Assembly: GCA_016462305.1 (NCBI GenBank)
Contig: JAEMTM010000055.1
Span: forward strand, 1-12,028
Direction: 5' to 3'
DNA: 12,028 nucleotides
Origin: Sphingomonadaceae bacterium
Lineage (GTDB): Bacteria; Pseudomonadota; Alphaproteobacteria; Sphingomonadales; Sphingomonadaceae
Position 1 is the stretch's first letter, and every line of letters starts with the position of its first letter. The notes beneath the pieces are model-generated. The model saw nothing but the letters and a program-made list of their open reading frames with translations. It was not told the DNA's origin and searched no databases. Shown piece by piece: positions 1 to 7,426 of this stretch. Position numbers and translations under genes: made by a program.

Positions 1-536
1 ACAAACGCCCCAAAGGGCACATACCACCAGCCCAAGTCGATGACGGGGCCGTTGACAAACGGCAGATATAAATTGCCGCCCGATTGCCAGACAATCAACG
101 ATACCGCGACGCCGGCAATGGCAAATTCCCACAACAACCGGACTGTGCCGGAAACGCCCTTGTGGCTGCGTTTCGTGACCTTGTCATAATCGTCGAGAAA
201 ACCGACTATGCCAAAGCCAGCGGTCACCAATAAACAGGCCCAGACATATATGTTTTTCAGGTCCATCCACAAAAGCATCGAAATGCCGACCGACACCAAA
301 ATCATTAATCCGCCCATTGTTGGCGTACCGACCTTGGCCAGATGCGATTGTGGCCCGTCGCTGCGAATGGGTTGGCCCTTGCCCTGACGCACGCGCAGCA
401 TGCTGATAAAGCGGGGTCCAATCAGCAGGCCGATGACCAATGCCGTGGCAATCGCCGCGCCCGACCGGAAACTTAAATAACGGATAAGGTTAAAAATACC
501 CGGAAATCCAAGATATTCGGCCAAAACATATAGCAT
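1..536 (-). CDS. mraY: Phospho-N-acetylmuramoyl-pentapeptide transferase MraY, 3' end missing
   Basis: MraY is the integral membrane enzyme that moves phospho-MurNAc-pentapeptide from UDP onto undecaprenyl phosphate, giving lipid I on the inner face of the cytoplasmic membrane. The first 178 codons are present; the gene runs off the left edge, so about half of a usual 360-residue MraY is missing. Visible family marks are GTPTMGG at residues 70-76 and FLDDYDKVTK at 113-122, which contains the paired aspartates needed for catalysis and magnesium binding. Hydrophobic segments lie around residues 27-42, 74-92, 97-115 and 135-150. The ATG overlaps the murF TGA by one base (TGATG), with a GGGGAAA stretch just before it as ribosome binding site. 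It follows murF in the usual dcw order; murD and ftsW would be expected next, outside the window. No frameshift is seen in the part present. Confidence 0.97.
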   Translation of the reverse strand, partial: MLYVLAEYLGFPGIFNLIRYLSFRSGAAIATALVIGLLIGPRFISMLRVRQGKGQPIRSDGPQSHLAKVGTPTMGGLMILVSVGISMLLWMDLKNIYVWACLLVTAGFGIVGFLDDYDKVTKRSHKGVSGTVRLLWEFAIAGVAVSLIVWQSGGNLYLPFVNGPVIDLGWWYVPFGAF

Positions 537-1924
537 CAGTTTTCCCCACCCGTCAGCGCGCTGACGATGGAGGAAAGTCCCATAGAGTTGGAACCTTTGA
601 CCAAAACCGTGTCCGATGCGCAAAGATATTGTTGCAGGACGCCAAGTGCCTCCTGCGCGGTTGCGCAATGCGCGAATTCCTTTGGTCCCTCAACCCCTGC
701 TTTCAACTCTTCGGCGAGAATTTCCATCTCTTTACCGACGAGGATCGCAAAATCCACCTTTGCGGCGGCCAAGGGCACAGCAAGCGCGCGGTGATAATGA
801 TCACCCTTTTCGCCCAATTCCTTCATCGAACCCAAAACAGCGATACGCCGTCCGCCGCCCGACAGTCCCAACTGGCCAATCGTTGCGGCCATGGAGGCCG
901 GATTGGCGTTGTAGCTTTCATCGATCACATGCACATTGCCGCCAGATATGGCCACATCATGCCGCGCGCCGCGTCCAGATAGGCCGCCCATTTCGGCCAA
1001 GGCCAGACCCGCAGACGCCAGATCACCGCCAGCGGCCAGCACCGCCGCCAACACCGCCATGCTATTGGCAATCCAATGCTCCCCCGGTTGCGACAAGTTG
1101 AAGGACAACATCGCGTCGCACAGTTTTGCGGTGATCAGCGTGCCATTGCGGGCCGTATTGACATGGTCGATAACACGGACATCGGCGTCGGGGCTGAAAC
1201 CAAAGGACAATATCTTGTTGGTGTAATGTTCTGCCGCAGCACGCAGACGCGGATAATGCACATTATCCGCAGGCAGGATCGCCGTGCCGCCTTCGACCAA
1301 GCCTTCGAATATCTCTGCCTTGGCGTCGGCAATGCCGCTTTCATCCTTGAAAAATTCAATATGCGCAGGGGCGATGGTGGTGATGATGGCAATATCGGGC
1401 CGGACAATATGGCTCAGCGCGCGCATTTCACCTGCATGGTTCATACCCATTTCGAATATGCCAAAGTCGCAATCTGCGGGCATCCGCGCCAGACTTAAGG
1501 GGACGCCGACATGGTTGTTGTAGCTTTTAACCGAACGGTGCGCGCGGCCGCGTGAACATCGGTCCAACGCGGCAAACAACGCCTCCTTCGTCCCTGTTTT
1601 GCCCGCAGAACCCGTCACGCCAATGATCTTTGCCTTGGTCCGCGCGCGCGACGCATGGCCCAATGCCTCCAATGCCTGCATCGTATCGGCGACACGGATA
1701 TGCGGGTGCGGCACTGGCCGCGACACAATTGCGCCTGCTGCGCCATTGGCAAATGCCTTGTCGACGAACAAATGCCCGTCGGTCTCCGCGCCCTTCAACG
1801 CCAGAAACAAGTCGCCTTTGCCGATTTCACGCGAGTCAAAGGCAATGCCCGTAACGTCAAAATGCCCCGACGCTGTGCCGCCCGTCGCCGCCAGCAGTTC
1901 TTCGAATGTCCACAATGGGGTCAT
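536..1924 (-). CDS. murF: UDP-N-acetylmuramoyl-tripeptide--D-alanyl-D-alanine ligase MurF
   Basis: MurF is the cytoplasmic ATP-dependent ligase that adds D-Ala-D-Ala to UDP-MurNAc-tripeptide, finishing the pentapeptide precursor that MraY uses. With the start chosen here it has 462 residues, normal for the family. The Mur ligase N-terminal domain covers about residues 1-95. The central ATP-binding domain carries the P-loop GKTGTK at 108-113, SYNNHVG at 134-140 and EMGMNHAGEM at 158-167. The C-terminal domain includes SGRGAR at 316-321, DESYNANP at 335-342 and KGSNSMGL near the end. I chose the ATG at 1924 because it forms an ATGA overlap with the murE stop and has GGGA about 9 bases upstream. 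An in-frame ATG at 1933 would add three residues but has no spacing from that site. It sits between murE and mraY in the dcw operon. Confidence 0.96.
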   Translation of the reverse strand: MTPLWTFEELLAATGGTASGHFDVTGIAFDSREIGKGDLFLALKGAETDGHLFVDKAFANGAAGAIVSRPVPHPHIRVADTMQALEALGHASRARTKAKIIGVTGSAGKTGTKEALFAALDRCSRGRAHRSVKSYNNHVGVPLSLARMPADCDFGIFEMGMNHAGEMRALSHIVRPDIAIITTIAPAHIEFFKDESGIADAKAEIFEGLVEGGTAILPADNVHYPRLRAAAEHYTNKILSFGFSPDADVRVIDHVNTARNGTLITAKLCDAMLSFNLSQPGEHWIANSMAVLAAVLAAGGDLASAGLALAEMGGLSGRGARHDVAISGGNVHVIDESYNANPASMAATIGQLGLSGGGRRIAVLGSMKELGEKGDHYHRALAVPLAAAKVDFAILVGKEMEILAEELKAGVEGPKEFAHCATAQEALGVLQQYLCASDTVLVKGSNSMGLSSIVSALTGGEN

Positions 1925-3348
1925 GCCGCGCATTCCCGCGCAACTTCGACATCGTCAAAGGGCAAAACACGGCCCATGATGATCTGTCCTTGCTCATGCC
2001 CCTTGCCCGCGATCAGGACGATGTCGTCCGGCTCGGCATGTTCGATGGCAAAGGCAATCGCGTAACGCCGGTCGCCAATTTCATGCGCGCCCTTTGCACC
2101 CGCCATCACATCCGCACGGATAAGCGACGGATCTTCGCTTCTCGGATTGTCGTCGGTGACGATCACAATGTCGGAATCCGCCACGGCCACCGCGCCCATT
2201 TCCGGACGCTTGCCAGTGTCGCGGTCGCCGCCAGCCCCAAATACGGTGATGAGCTTGCCCTTTGTATGGGGACGCAAGGCCGCAATGGCCGCGCGCAAGC
2301 CGTCGGGTGTATGCGCATAATCAACGTAAACGGGCGCGCCGCTTTTGGTAATCACCGCACGCTCCAAACGTCCGCGCACAGGCTGCAACCGCGCCAAATG
2401 CGACAGCAGGCTTTCGACCTCTCCACCGCTTGCCATGACCACGCCTGCCGCGACCAAAGCGTTGGCGGCCTGATACGCGCCAATCAGCGGTAGCTTCAAT
2501 CTGTGCACATCGCCCTGAATACGCAGTTCAAGGGTCTGCCCAAGCTGGGTCGGTTGGCGCGATAATAATTGGATGCCCTTGCCCTTTTCACCGACCGTAA
2601 TCAGGCGGAGTTCGCGTTTGCGCGCGCGGGCAATCGCTTGGTCGGACCAAGCATCGTCGGCCCAAATGACGGCGCAGCCGCTTTCGTCAACCACCTCATC
2701 AAACAACCGCATCTTGGCTTCAAAATATGCTTCCATGGTCCCGTGATAATCGAGATGGTCGCGGCTTAAATTGGTAAAGGCCGCAACCGAAACTGGTACG
2801 CCTTCGCTGCGATATTGGGACAGGCCGTGGCTTGATGCCTCGAATATCGCATGGCTGACGCCTTCGCGCGCTAGCCCCGACATATTGGACAGGAAGGTGA
2901 CGATGTCGGGCGTCGTCAGTCCGGTCTTGGCCTGATCCGACGCCGTGGTAATACCCAAAGTGCCAATCGACGCCGCTCCATGCCCCGCCATGCGCCAAAG
3001 CTGCCGCGTCAGTTCTGCGGTCGATGTCTTACCATTGGTTCCGGTGACGGCGGCAACATGGTCTGGAAAAGGTTGGAAGAATTTTGCCGCAAGACGCGCG
3101 AAGGCTTGGCGCGGGTTGGCTTCGGCAATGTGCATTGCGCCGCGCACCACGGCTTCGGGACGTGCGACAACGGCAATGGCACCAGCGGCAATCGCATCGT
3201 CGATAAAATCTTCGCCGTTAAACGCAGCGCCTTCAAATGCACCAAAAACGGTGCCGGGCGCAATCTTCCGATGGTCGATGGCAAAGCCGGTCACTATTTT
3301 GTCGGCACATGCCAATTCGGCACCGCTTACCAATTGCCCGAGCTTCAC
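1921..3348 (-). CDS. murE: UDP-N-acetylmuramoyl-tripeptide synthetase MurE, meso-diaminopimelate type
   Basis: MurE is the cytoplasmic ligase that adds the third stem-peptide residue to UDP-MurNAc-L-Ala-D-Glu using ATP. It has 475 residues from the GTG at 3348. Motifs in order are the P-loop GTNGKTS at 103-109, TTPD at 145-148, EASSHGL at 170-176, and NLSRDHLDYHG at 193-203 followed by Lys212, the position of the carbamylated lysine of Mur ligases. The C-terminal domain has YAHTPDG at 344-350, GAGGDRDTGKRPEM at 371-384, and DNPR at 400-403. DNPR is the known signature for meso-diaminopimelate rather than lysine, fitting a Gram-negative wall. The GTG shares its first base with the ftsI stop (TAGTG) and has a strong AAGGGAGAG ahead of it. 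An upstream in-frame GTG at 3372 would overlap ftsI by 25 bases and lacks such a site, so I rejected it. Confidence 0.96.
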   Translation of the reverse strand: MKLGQLVSGAELACADKIVTGFAIDHRKIAPGTVFGAFEGAAFNGEDFIDDAIAAGAIAVVARPEAVVRGAMHIAEANPRQAFARLAAKFFQPFPDHVAAVTGTNGKTSTAELTRQLWRMAGHGAASIGTLGITTASDQAKTGLTTPDIVTFLSNMSGLAREGVSHAIFEASSHGLSQYRSEGVPVSVAAFTNLSRDHLDYHGTMEAYFEAKMRLFDEVVDESGCAVIWADDAWSDQAIARARKRELRLITVGEKGKGIQLLSRQPTQLGQTLELRIQGDVHRLKLPLIGAYQAANALVAAGVVMASGGEVESLLSHLARLQPVRGRLERAVITKSGAPVYVDYAHTPDGLRAAIAALRPHTKGKLITVFGAGGDRDTGKRPEMGAVAVADSDIVIVTDDNPRSEDPSLIRADVMAGAKGAHEIGDRRYAIAFAIEHAEPDDIVLIAGKGHEQGQIIMGRVLPFDDVEVARECAA

Positions 3349-5084
3349 TATTGCTCTCCCTTCGCCTTCCACAATAATGGCATCAGTTCGGATACATCAA
3401 CATCGCGTTTCATATCCGGAATGATCCCCAATAATGGACCAATGCGAGTCACTGTTTTCTGCACGACCGGTGCAGCGGTATAGCCTGCGGTCCGCTGAAA
3501 GCTGGATGCCTCGGTGCCCTTTGGTTCGTCCAGCATAGCAAGGACCACATAACGCGGATTGTCCATCGGGAATGCAGCGGCAAAGGTTGCGACCACGAGA
3601 TTGCGGCTATATCCGCCAATGCCGGGTTTTTCCGCCGAGCCAGTTTTTCCGCCGACGCGATAGCCCAAAGCGTCGGCATTCTTGCCCGTGCCGTCGACCA
3701 CAATCATGCGCATCATCTGACGCATCCGCGCGCTAGTTGCGGCCTTAAACACCCGTTTGCCGGGGATTTTGGCTCCGGCCTTTGTCTTGAACATCGTCGC
3801 CGGCCGATAGATGCCGCCATTGACCATCGCGGCATAGGCGCTGGCCAAATGCAGCGGCGTTACCGAAATGCCATGGCCATAGCCAACGGTCATATTGGTA
3901 AGACGGCCCCATGTTTTGGGATAAAGCGGCATCGCTTTTTCGGCGAGCTCAATGTCTGGACGCCCGTTGAAATGCATCGTGCGCAGCATCGCGTCCATGC
4001 GGGCGGCACCCAAATTGTCCGCGATTTGCGCGGTCACAATGTTCGAACTGTGGATCAGCGATTCTGGCGCGTTGAGCCAACGGTCCGAAGGGTGCAAATC
4101 CCGAATTTTGAACTTGCCGACCTGAAGCGGCTTGGTCGCATCATAACGCAAAGACAGGTCGCGCACCGTTCCTGCGTCCATCGCCGCTGCCACCGTCAGC
4201 GGCTTAAACGTAGATCCAAGTTCATAGACACGGTTGGTGACATTATTGGTTTGCCGCGAAATCGGGTAGCGGCCATCGACTATATTTTCCCCAAGGTCGG
4301 GGATGTTGGCGAAAGATGGCCGGTTCGGGTTGAATGATGGCAGGGTGGCCATGGCGATGACTTCGCCCGTTTGCACATCCAGGATCACGCCCGCCGCACC
4401 CTTGGCAGTGGTTGCAGCCATGCCGGATGCAAGCTCGCTTTCAAGCGCGGCTTGCACGCGGACATCCAACGCAAGGTTCAACGGCGCGGAACGCTTTGAC
4501 GGGTCACGCAGATAGTCATTCATGACCCGCTCCATGCCCATCGCGCCTTTGCCGTCGCGATTTACAAAGCCCAAGACATGCGCCGCCATATCATGCTGCG
4601 GATATAAGCGCGTGGCCTCACGCGGGAACTCGATGGCGATTTCGCCAAGGCTGTGCACCTGCCGAACTTGCTCTGGCAACGCACGTTTCCGCAGATAGCC
4701 GGGCTTGCCTGCGGTCAATTTGGCATAAAATTCAGACGCGGGTGTATCCGGAAAGATTCCCGCCAATTGGTTTGCCAATTGTTTGCGATCACCCAGAATA
4801 TCTTCCGGCTTTACCCAGATGGCATAGCCATAGATGCTGCGCGCCAAAGGAATGCCGTTGCGGTCCACAATGTCGCCCCGTTCAGGCACATATTCGGTGC
4901 TCGTCGCACCATATGCCCGCGTGCTCTCAAACAATGCCAAGGTGGCAAGGCGACCAATTAACAGCACGACAAACATGCCAAATGCCAGCAACAGGATAAG
5001 CATGCGCCAAAACCCGTGCGCCGCAAAGGGTGGCGCGTTGACACCGCTTTTCCGAGTGGTTGTGCGGGCCAGTTGGGGGTTCAT
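3348..5084 (-). CDS. ftsI: Peptidoglycan D,D-transpeptidase FtsI (PBP3)
   Basis: FtsI is the class B penicillin-binding protein that cross-links septal peptidoglycan together with FtsW at the division site. It has 578 residues. A short cytoplasmic tail is followed by one membrane anchor at about residues 27-52. A pedestal/dimerisation domain (about 60-205) with ERGDIVDRNG at 68-77 follows, then the transpeptidase domain. Its catalytic motifs are all present: STFK at 291-294 with the acylated serine, SSN at 346-348, and KTGS at 480-483. There are no C-terminal PASTA domains, as expected for a proteobacterial enzyme. The ATG shares one base with the ftsL TAA (TAATG), and the TAG shares one base with the murE GTG. 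Position between ftsL and murE is the standard dcw order and separates it from PBP2, which lies elsewhere in genomes. Confidence 0.96.
   Translation of the reverse strand: MNPQLARTTTRKSGVNAPPFAAHGFWRMLILLLAFGMFVVLLIGRLATLALFESTRAYGATSTEYVPERGDIVDRNGIPLARSIYGYAIWVKPEDILGDRKQLANQLAGIFPDTPASEFYAKLTAGKPGYLRKRALPEQVRQVHSLGEIAIEFPREATRLYPQHDMAAHVLGFVNRDGKGAMGMERVMNDYLRDPSKRSAPLNLALDVRVQAALESELASGMAATTAKGAAGVILDVQTGEVIAMATLPSFNPNRPSFANIPDLGENIVDGRYPISRQTNNVTNRVYELGSTFKPLTVAAAMDAGTVRDLSLRYDATKPLQVGKFKIRDLHPSDRWLNAPESLIHSSNIVTAQIADNLGAARMDAMLRTMHFNGRPDIELAEKAMPLYPKTWGRLTNMTVGYGHGISVTPLHLASAYAAMVNGGIYRPATMFKTKAGAKIPGKRVFKAATSARMRQMMRMIVVDGTGKNADALGYRVGGKTGSAEKPGIGGYSRNLVVATFAAAFPMDNPRYVVLAMLDEPKGTEASSFQRTAGYTAAPVVQKTVTRIGPLLGIIPDMKRDVDVSELMPLLWKAKGEQ
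3354..3362 (-). promoter_or_regulatory. Ribosome binding site deciding the murE start
   Basis: The minus strand reads AAGGGAGAG here, inside the last codons of ftsI. The GGAG core lies 7 bases before the GTG at 3348. It supports the GTG that overlaps the ftsI stop, against the longer in-frame reading from 3372. Confidence 0.65.
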
Positions 5085-5677
5085 TACCGGCGGCGTTCGT
5101 TCGCGGACTTAGCGGAAATGTCCCGTAACAGATCGTCGGACAAAAGCGTTTCGTCCATACGCGCCAGTCGCTCGGTCCGGGTCTGTTCAACCTTTGGTGC
5201 CACGGGCTTTGGCGCGGCGCGCTTTGTCGGCTCGGCGAAAATCGGGGCCGCAACGGCCGTTGCAATCGCGGTCGACTTTTTCACCACGGCCTCAATCGTT
5301 GGCGCAGGGTTCGCCTGATTCGCGCTGGGCGCAACGTCAATATCTGCAGAAGCCATCATCACTGGTTTCGTCTGTTGCAGATCTCCGGTCAGTTCTGCAA
5401 GTGCAGCTTCACCACTGACGAATTGTTGCGCCGATGGTGGCTGATAGCCGTACAAAAGCTCATTCCATTCCTCCAACTGCTGAAGGCTGGCACGCGTCCG
5501 GATTTCCGCTTGAAGAAAGCTGATTTCCCGCTTTGTTTCAAGAATTTCTCGATCAACCGACACAAGATCGCCGTGCGTCGCCGCAACATTGAGCGACAAG
5601 GGATATAACAGAATGGCAATCATGAAAACCAAAGCCAACCAGCCAAGATTCTGAAGTTTTTTCATTGCGAGACTCAT
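5084..5677 (-). CDS. ftsL: Cell division protein FtsL, with long C-terminal extension
   Basis: FtsL is a small single-pass divisome protein that pairs with FtsB through a periplasmic coiled coil and helps activate FtsWI. From the ATG at 5677 it has 197 residues: a short N-terminus, a hydrophobic segment at about 11-28, then a charged heptad-like stretch at about 36-75. That stretch ends in EEWNELLYGYQPP (69-81). The remainder, about 80-197, is rich in Ala, Pro and charged residues, ends in RRR, and looks disordered. Well-known FtsL proteins are near 100-120 residues, so the tail is long. Sequence conservation of FtsL is weak in general; the call rests on topology and on the position between rsmH and ftsI. 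The ATG overlaps the rsmH TGA (ATGA) and follows a perfect AGGAGG. An upstream in-frame start at 5701 is less likely. Confidence 0.85.
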   Translation of the reverse strand: MSLAMKKLQNLGWLALVFMIAILLYPLSLNVAATHGDLVSVDREILETKREISFLQAEIRTRASLQQLEEWNELLYGYQPPSAQQFVSGEAALAELTGDLQQTKPVMMASADIDVAPSANQANPAPTIEAVVKKSTAIATAVAAPIFAEPTKRAAPKPVAPKVEQTRTERLARMDETLLSDDLLRDISAKSANERRR

Positions 5678-6630
5678 GCTGCAAGTCCTCCTGTTGCCCA
5701 TGCGGCGGCGTGTGTGCGGGTTGCGGAACGTAAGGTTGCCGACCGTGACCGTGGATTACGCGCCAGTTCAGCGTCCGATGGCCGAACTGCCTTGTCAGCT
5801 TTATCAAAACTGGGGGCCGGGCCGTCGCGACCAACCAATGGCACATGGCGCGAACCTGCGGCTTCTGCCCCACTGCGGCGGCGCAAAAATTGCTTTACGA
5901 TGCGGTCTTCAAGACTGTGGAAGGTGACGACAGCCAAGCGACCACCCGGCTTCAACATGCGTTCGGCAGCCTCAAGACCGTCAGTCAGCTCATCCAATTC
6001 GCGGTTCACATGAATGCGGATGGCTTGAAAGGCGCGGGTAGCGGGGTCTTTCGGCGCGCCGGGCTTGTGACCGACGGCCTTGCGGACGATCGCGGCCAAT
6101 TGCGCGGTGGTTTCTATGGGCCGCGCAGCGACAATCGAACGCGCAATGCGGCGCGAACGATGCTCTTCGCCATATTGGTAAATAATGTCGGCAATGTCTG
6201 CCTCTTCGGCGTGGTTGACGAAGTCTGCCGCCGTCATGCCGTCCTGACCCATGCGCATATCAAGCGGGCCATCCTTTTGGAAAGAAAAGCCGCGCTCAGC
6301 GCGATCAAGCTGCATCGACGAAACGCCAATATCCAACACGACGCCATCGACCGACGAAATGCCGTCGGCCATCAAGACATCGTCCATGTTAGAAAAACAG
6401 GCCGCGTAAAGACGCAAAGCGCCTTCACTGCGGCCCGCAAGGTTAGCACCTTCTTTAAGGGCATCGGGATCACGGTCGAACGCGTAAACGCGCGCACCGC
6501 CAGCCAGTATCGCTTGGCTGTATCCACCTGCACCGAAGGTACCATCCACGATCTCAGCGCCAGGGGTGATGGCAAGAGAGTGAATTACTTCATCCAGTAA
6601 GACTGGAATATGGGGGGCTGGAGCGCTCAT
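5674..6630 (-). CDS. rsmH: 16S rRNA (cytosine(1402)-N(4))-methyltransferase RsmH (MraW)
   Basis: RsmH uses S-adenosylmethionine to methylate N4 of C1402 in the 16S rRNA, at the ribosomal P site. It has 318 residues, the usual size. HIPVLLDEV at residues 7-15 is the typical family opening. The SAM-binding part includes DGTFGAGGYS at 29-38 and AFDRDPDAL at 50-58. Later marks are VLDIGVSSMQLD at 98-109, GFSFQKDGPLDMRM at 114-127, YGEEHRSRRIARSI at 153-166, AFQAIRIHVNREL at 200-212 and VTFHSLEDRIVKQF at 235-248. The ATG at 6630 overlaps the mraZ TGA (ATGA). A longer reading from a TTG at 6657 would add nine residues inside mraZ and is rejected as a start because the family opening follows the ATG directly. 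It is second in the dcw operon, as in most bacteria. Confidence 0.96.
   Translation of the reverse strand: MSAPAPHIPVLLDEVIHSLAITPGAEIVDGTFGAGGYSQAILAGGARVYAFDRDPDALKEGANLAGRSEGALRLYAACFSNMDDVLMADGISSVDGVVLDIGVSSMQLDRAERGFSFQKDGPLDMRMGQDGMTAADFVNHAEEADIADIIYQYGEEHRSRRIARSIVAARPIETTAQLAAIVRKAVGHKPGAPKDPATRAFQAIRIHVNRELDELTDGLEAAERMLKPGGRLAVVTFHSLEDRIVKQFLRRRSGAEAAGSRHVPLVGRDGPAPSFDKADKAVRPSDAELARNPRSRSATLRSATRTHAAAWATGGLAA
5687..5692 (-). promoter_or_regulatory. Perfect Shine-Dalgarno for ftsL
   Basis: The minus strand reads AGGAGG, 9 bases before the ATG at 5677 and inside the 3' end of rsmH. It is the strongest ribosome binding site in the operon. It fixes the ftsL start and suggests that FtsL is translated well even without coupling to rsmH. 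Confidence 0.75.
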
Positions 6631-7115
6631 TTGTCCCGCTTTGTCTGGGACAGCCAATAATTCAGCTCATCCTTAACGGGATTAAATGCCGCAGGCGCTT
6701 CTTTCAGGAAGACGTCGGGGTTCCACAGCATGAAATGCGTTGTCGCACCAAAAAAGAAGGCGCGATCTTCAATGCGACCGAAATGCTTGAGCATCGGCGA
6801 AAGCACAAAGCGGCCACTGGCTTCAAATGCAGTCTCGAAAATGGAGGATGCTGAAACGCCTGCGATTTCGCGGTCAAATTCGGTACCGCGATTAACGGCG
6901 CTTTGCCATTGCGCCTCAATATCGGCGCGCAGCTTAAGCCGCTCGGAGCCGCCAAAGCCGATGAGGCACGGCAAGGTGGAATGGCGCGATATGCACACGC
7001 TGTTGCTGCCGCTGGATTGCTGGACGCTGTCGCGCAGTTCAGCGGGAATGGTCGTGCGGCCTTTGGCATCGACATTCGACACCCCCGAACCTGCAAAGAC
7101 GACCAACGCTGACAC
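6627..7115 (-). CDS. mraZ: Transcriptional regulator MraZ
   Basis: MraZ is an AbrB-like swapped-hairpin DNA-binding protein that forms ring oligomers. In studied bacteria it binds repeats ahead of its own operon to control dcw transcription. From the GTG at 7115 it has 162 residues. The two family half-domains are visible: VDAKGRTTIPAELR at residues 15-28 matches the consensus well, and EASGRFVLSPML at 98-109 is the second, more diverged copy. The second copy has Glu in place of the usual Asp. The start is uncertain. GTG at 7115 lies 10 bases after GGGAGG and is preferred; TTG at 7133 and GTG at 7124 lie on or beside that site, and TTG at 7106 is too distant. It is first in the dcw operon, with an unusually structured leader ahead of it. 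Confidence 0.92.
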   Translation of the reverse strand: MSALVVFAGSGVSNVDAKGRTTIPAELRDSVQQSSGSNSVCISRHSTLPCLIGFGGSERLKLRADIEAQWQSAVNRGTEFDREIAGVSASSIFETAFEASGRFVLSPMLKHFGRIEDRAFFFGATTHFMLWNPDVFLKEAPAAFNPVKDELNYWLSQTKRDK

Positions 7116-7125
7116 TAACCGCACA

Positions 7126-7131
7126 CCTCCC
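7126..7131 (-). promoter_or_regulatory. Ribosome binding site for mraZ
   Basis: The minus strand reads GGGAGG after a run of seven T. It is 10 bases before the GTG at 7115. It is the main reason for choosing that non-ATG start. Confidence 0.55.
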
Positions 7132-7155
7132 AAAAAAAGAGCGCGGATCTCTATT

Positions 7156-7177
7156 CATGGCGAAGCATATCGCCATG
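7156..7177 (-). other. Perfect 8-bp stem-loop in the mraZ leader
   Basis: CATGGCGA and TCGCCATG form a perfect 8-bp stem around a 6-base loop, about 40 bases before the mraZ start and between the candidate promoter and the gene. No U-tract follows on the minus strand within a few bases, so it does not look like an intrinsic terminator. It could be an RNA leader hairpin or a protein-binding palindrome; the sequence alone does not decide. Confidence 0.5.
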
Positions 7178-7213
7178 CGGACGCCGTAACGACCGACAGA
7201 ATCAGGAATCCAC

Positions 7214-7239
7214 CCCTTGATGCCTGTGCATAGCAAGGG
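7214..7239 (-). other. Second stem-loop in the mraZ leader
   Basis: CCCTTG and CAAGGG pair as an outer 6-bp stem, and ATGC with GCAT as an inner 4-bp stem. A 2-base bulge sits on one side and the loop has 4 bases. It lies about 100 bases ahead of mraZ, just downstream of the candidate promoter. No T-run follows directly. Together with the hairpin at 7156-7177 it makes the leader highly structured. Confidence 0.4.
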
Positions 7240-7262
7240 ATTTCATGGATGAAAAGAGGGAT

Positions 7263-7292
7263 TTTATGGAAAAACTATCTCATTTTTGGCAA
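7263..7292 (-). promoter_or_regulatory. Candidate promoter of the mraZ-dcw operon
   Basis: On the minus strand TTGCCA (7292-7287, five of six to the -35 consensus) is followed after 18 bases by CATAAA (7268-7263, four of six to the -10 consensus). The -35 lies inside the odd palindrome TTTTTGgCAAAAA at 7283-7295. Transcription would start near 7256 and give a leader of about 140 bases. Sphingomonad promoters often diverge from the E. coli consensus, so this is a weak call. Confidence 0.3.
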
Positions 7293-7426
7293 AAACGTCA
7301 GAATTCCGGTGTTTCTTGTACATCGTTCCAAATCTAGGTTGCATAATGGACGCAATTTTATGGTGCCCAAAACGCCAAAATCGACGGCTTTACCGATGAT
7401 TGCGGGACTATTTTTTCCATCGTCCT

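Larger units (their letters stand above)
7116..7426. other. Gene-free region between the GldG-like gene and mraZ
   Basis: About 310 bases without a credible gene, and visibly more AT-rich than the flanking genes. It contains the candidate dcw promoter, two hairpins and the mraZ ribosome binding site. I see no T-tailed hairpin that would clearly end the transcript of the upstream gene, so some read-through into the dcw operon is possible. I also found no array of TGGG-type direct repeats at 10-base spacing, the MraZ-binding pattern known from E. coli. Confidence 0.6.

Noticed and set aside
1906..2493. A 195-codon plus-strand open frame opposite murE
   Set aside because: It is a shadow of a coding strand with clear catalytic motifs; the translation is Arg/His-rich with no domain.
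5845..6600. A 251-codon plus-strand open frame opposite rsmH
   Set aside because: It lies fully within a well-conserved gene on the other strand, has no recognisable family or membrane pattern, and arises from codon bias in GC-rich DNA.
7384..7425. GGAC...GTCC pair with an A/T run as terminator of the GldG-like gene
   Set aside because: Only four pairs with a long loop, and the A/T run is inside the loop rather than after the stem.
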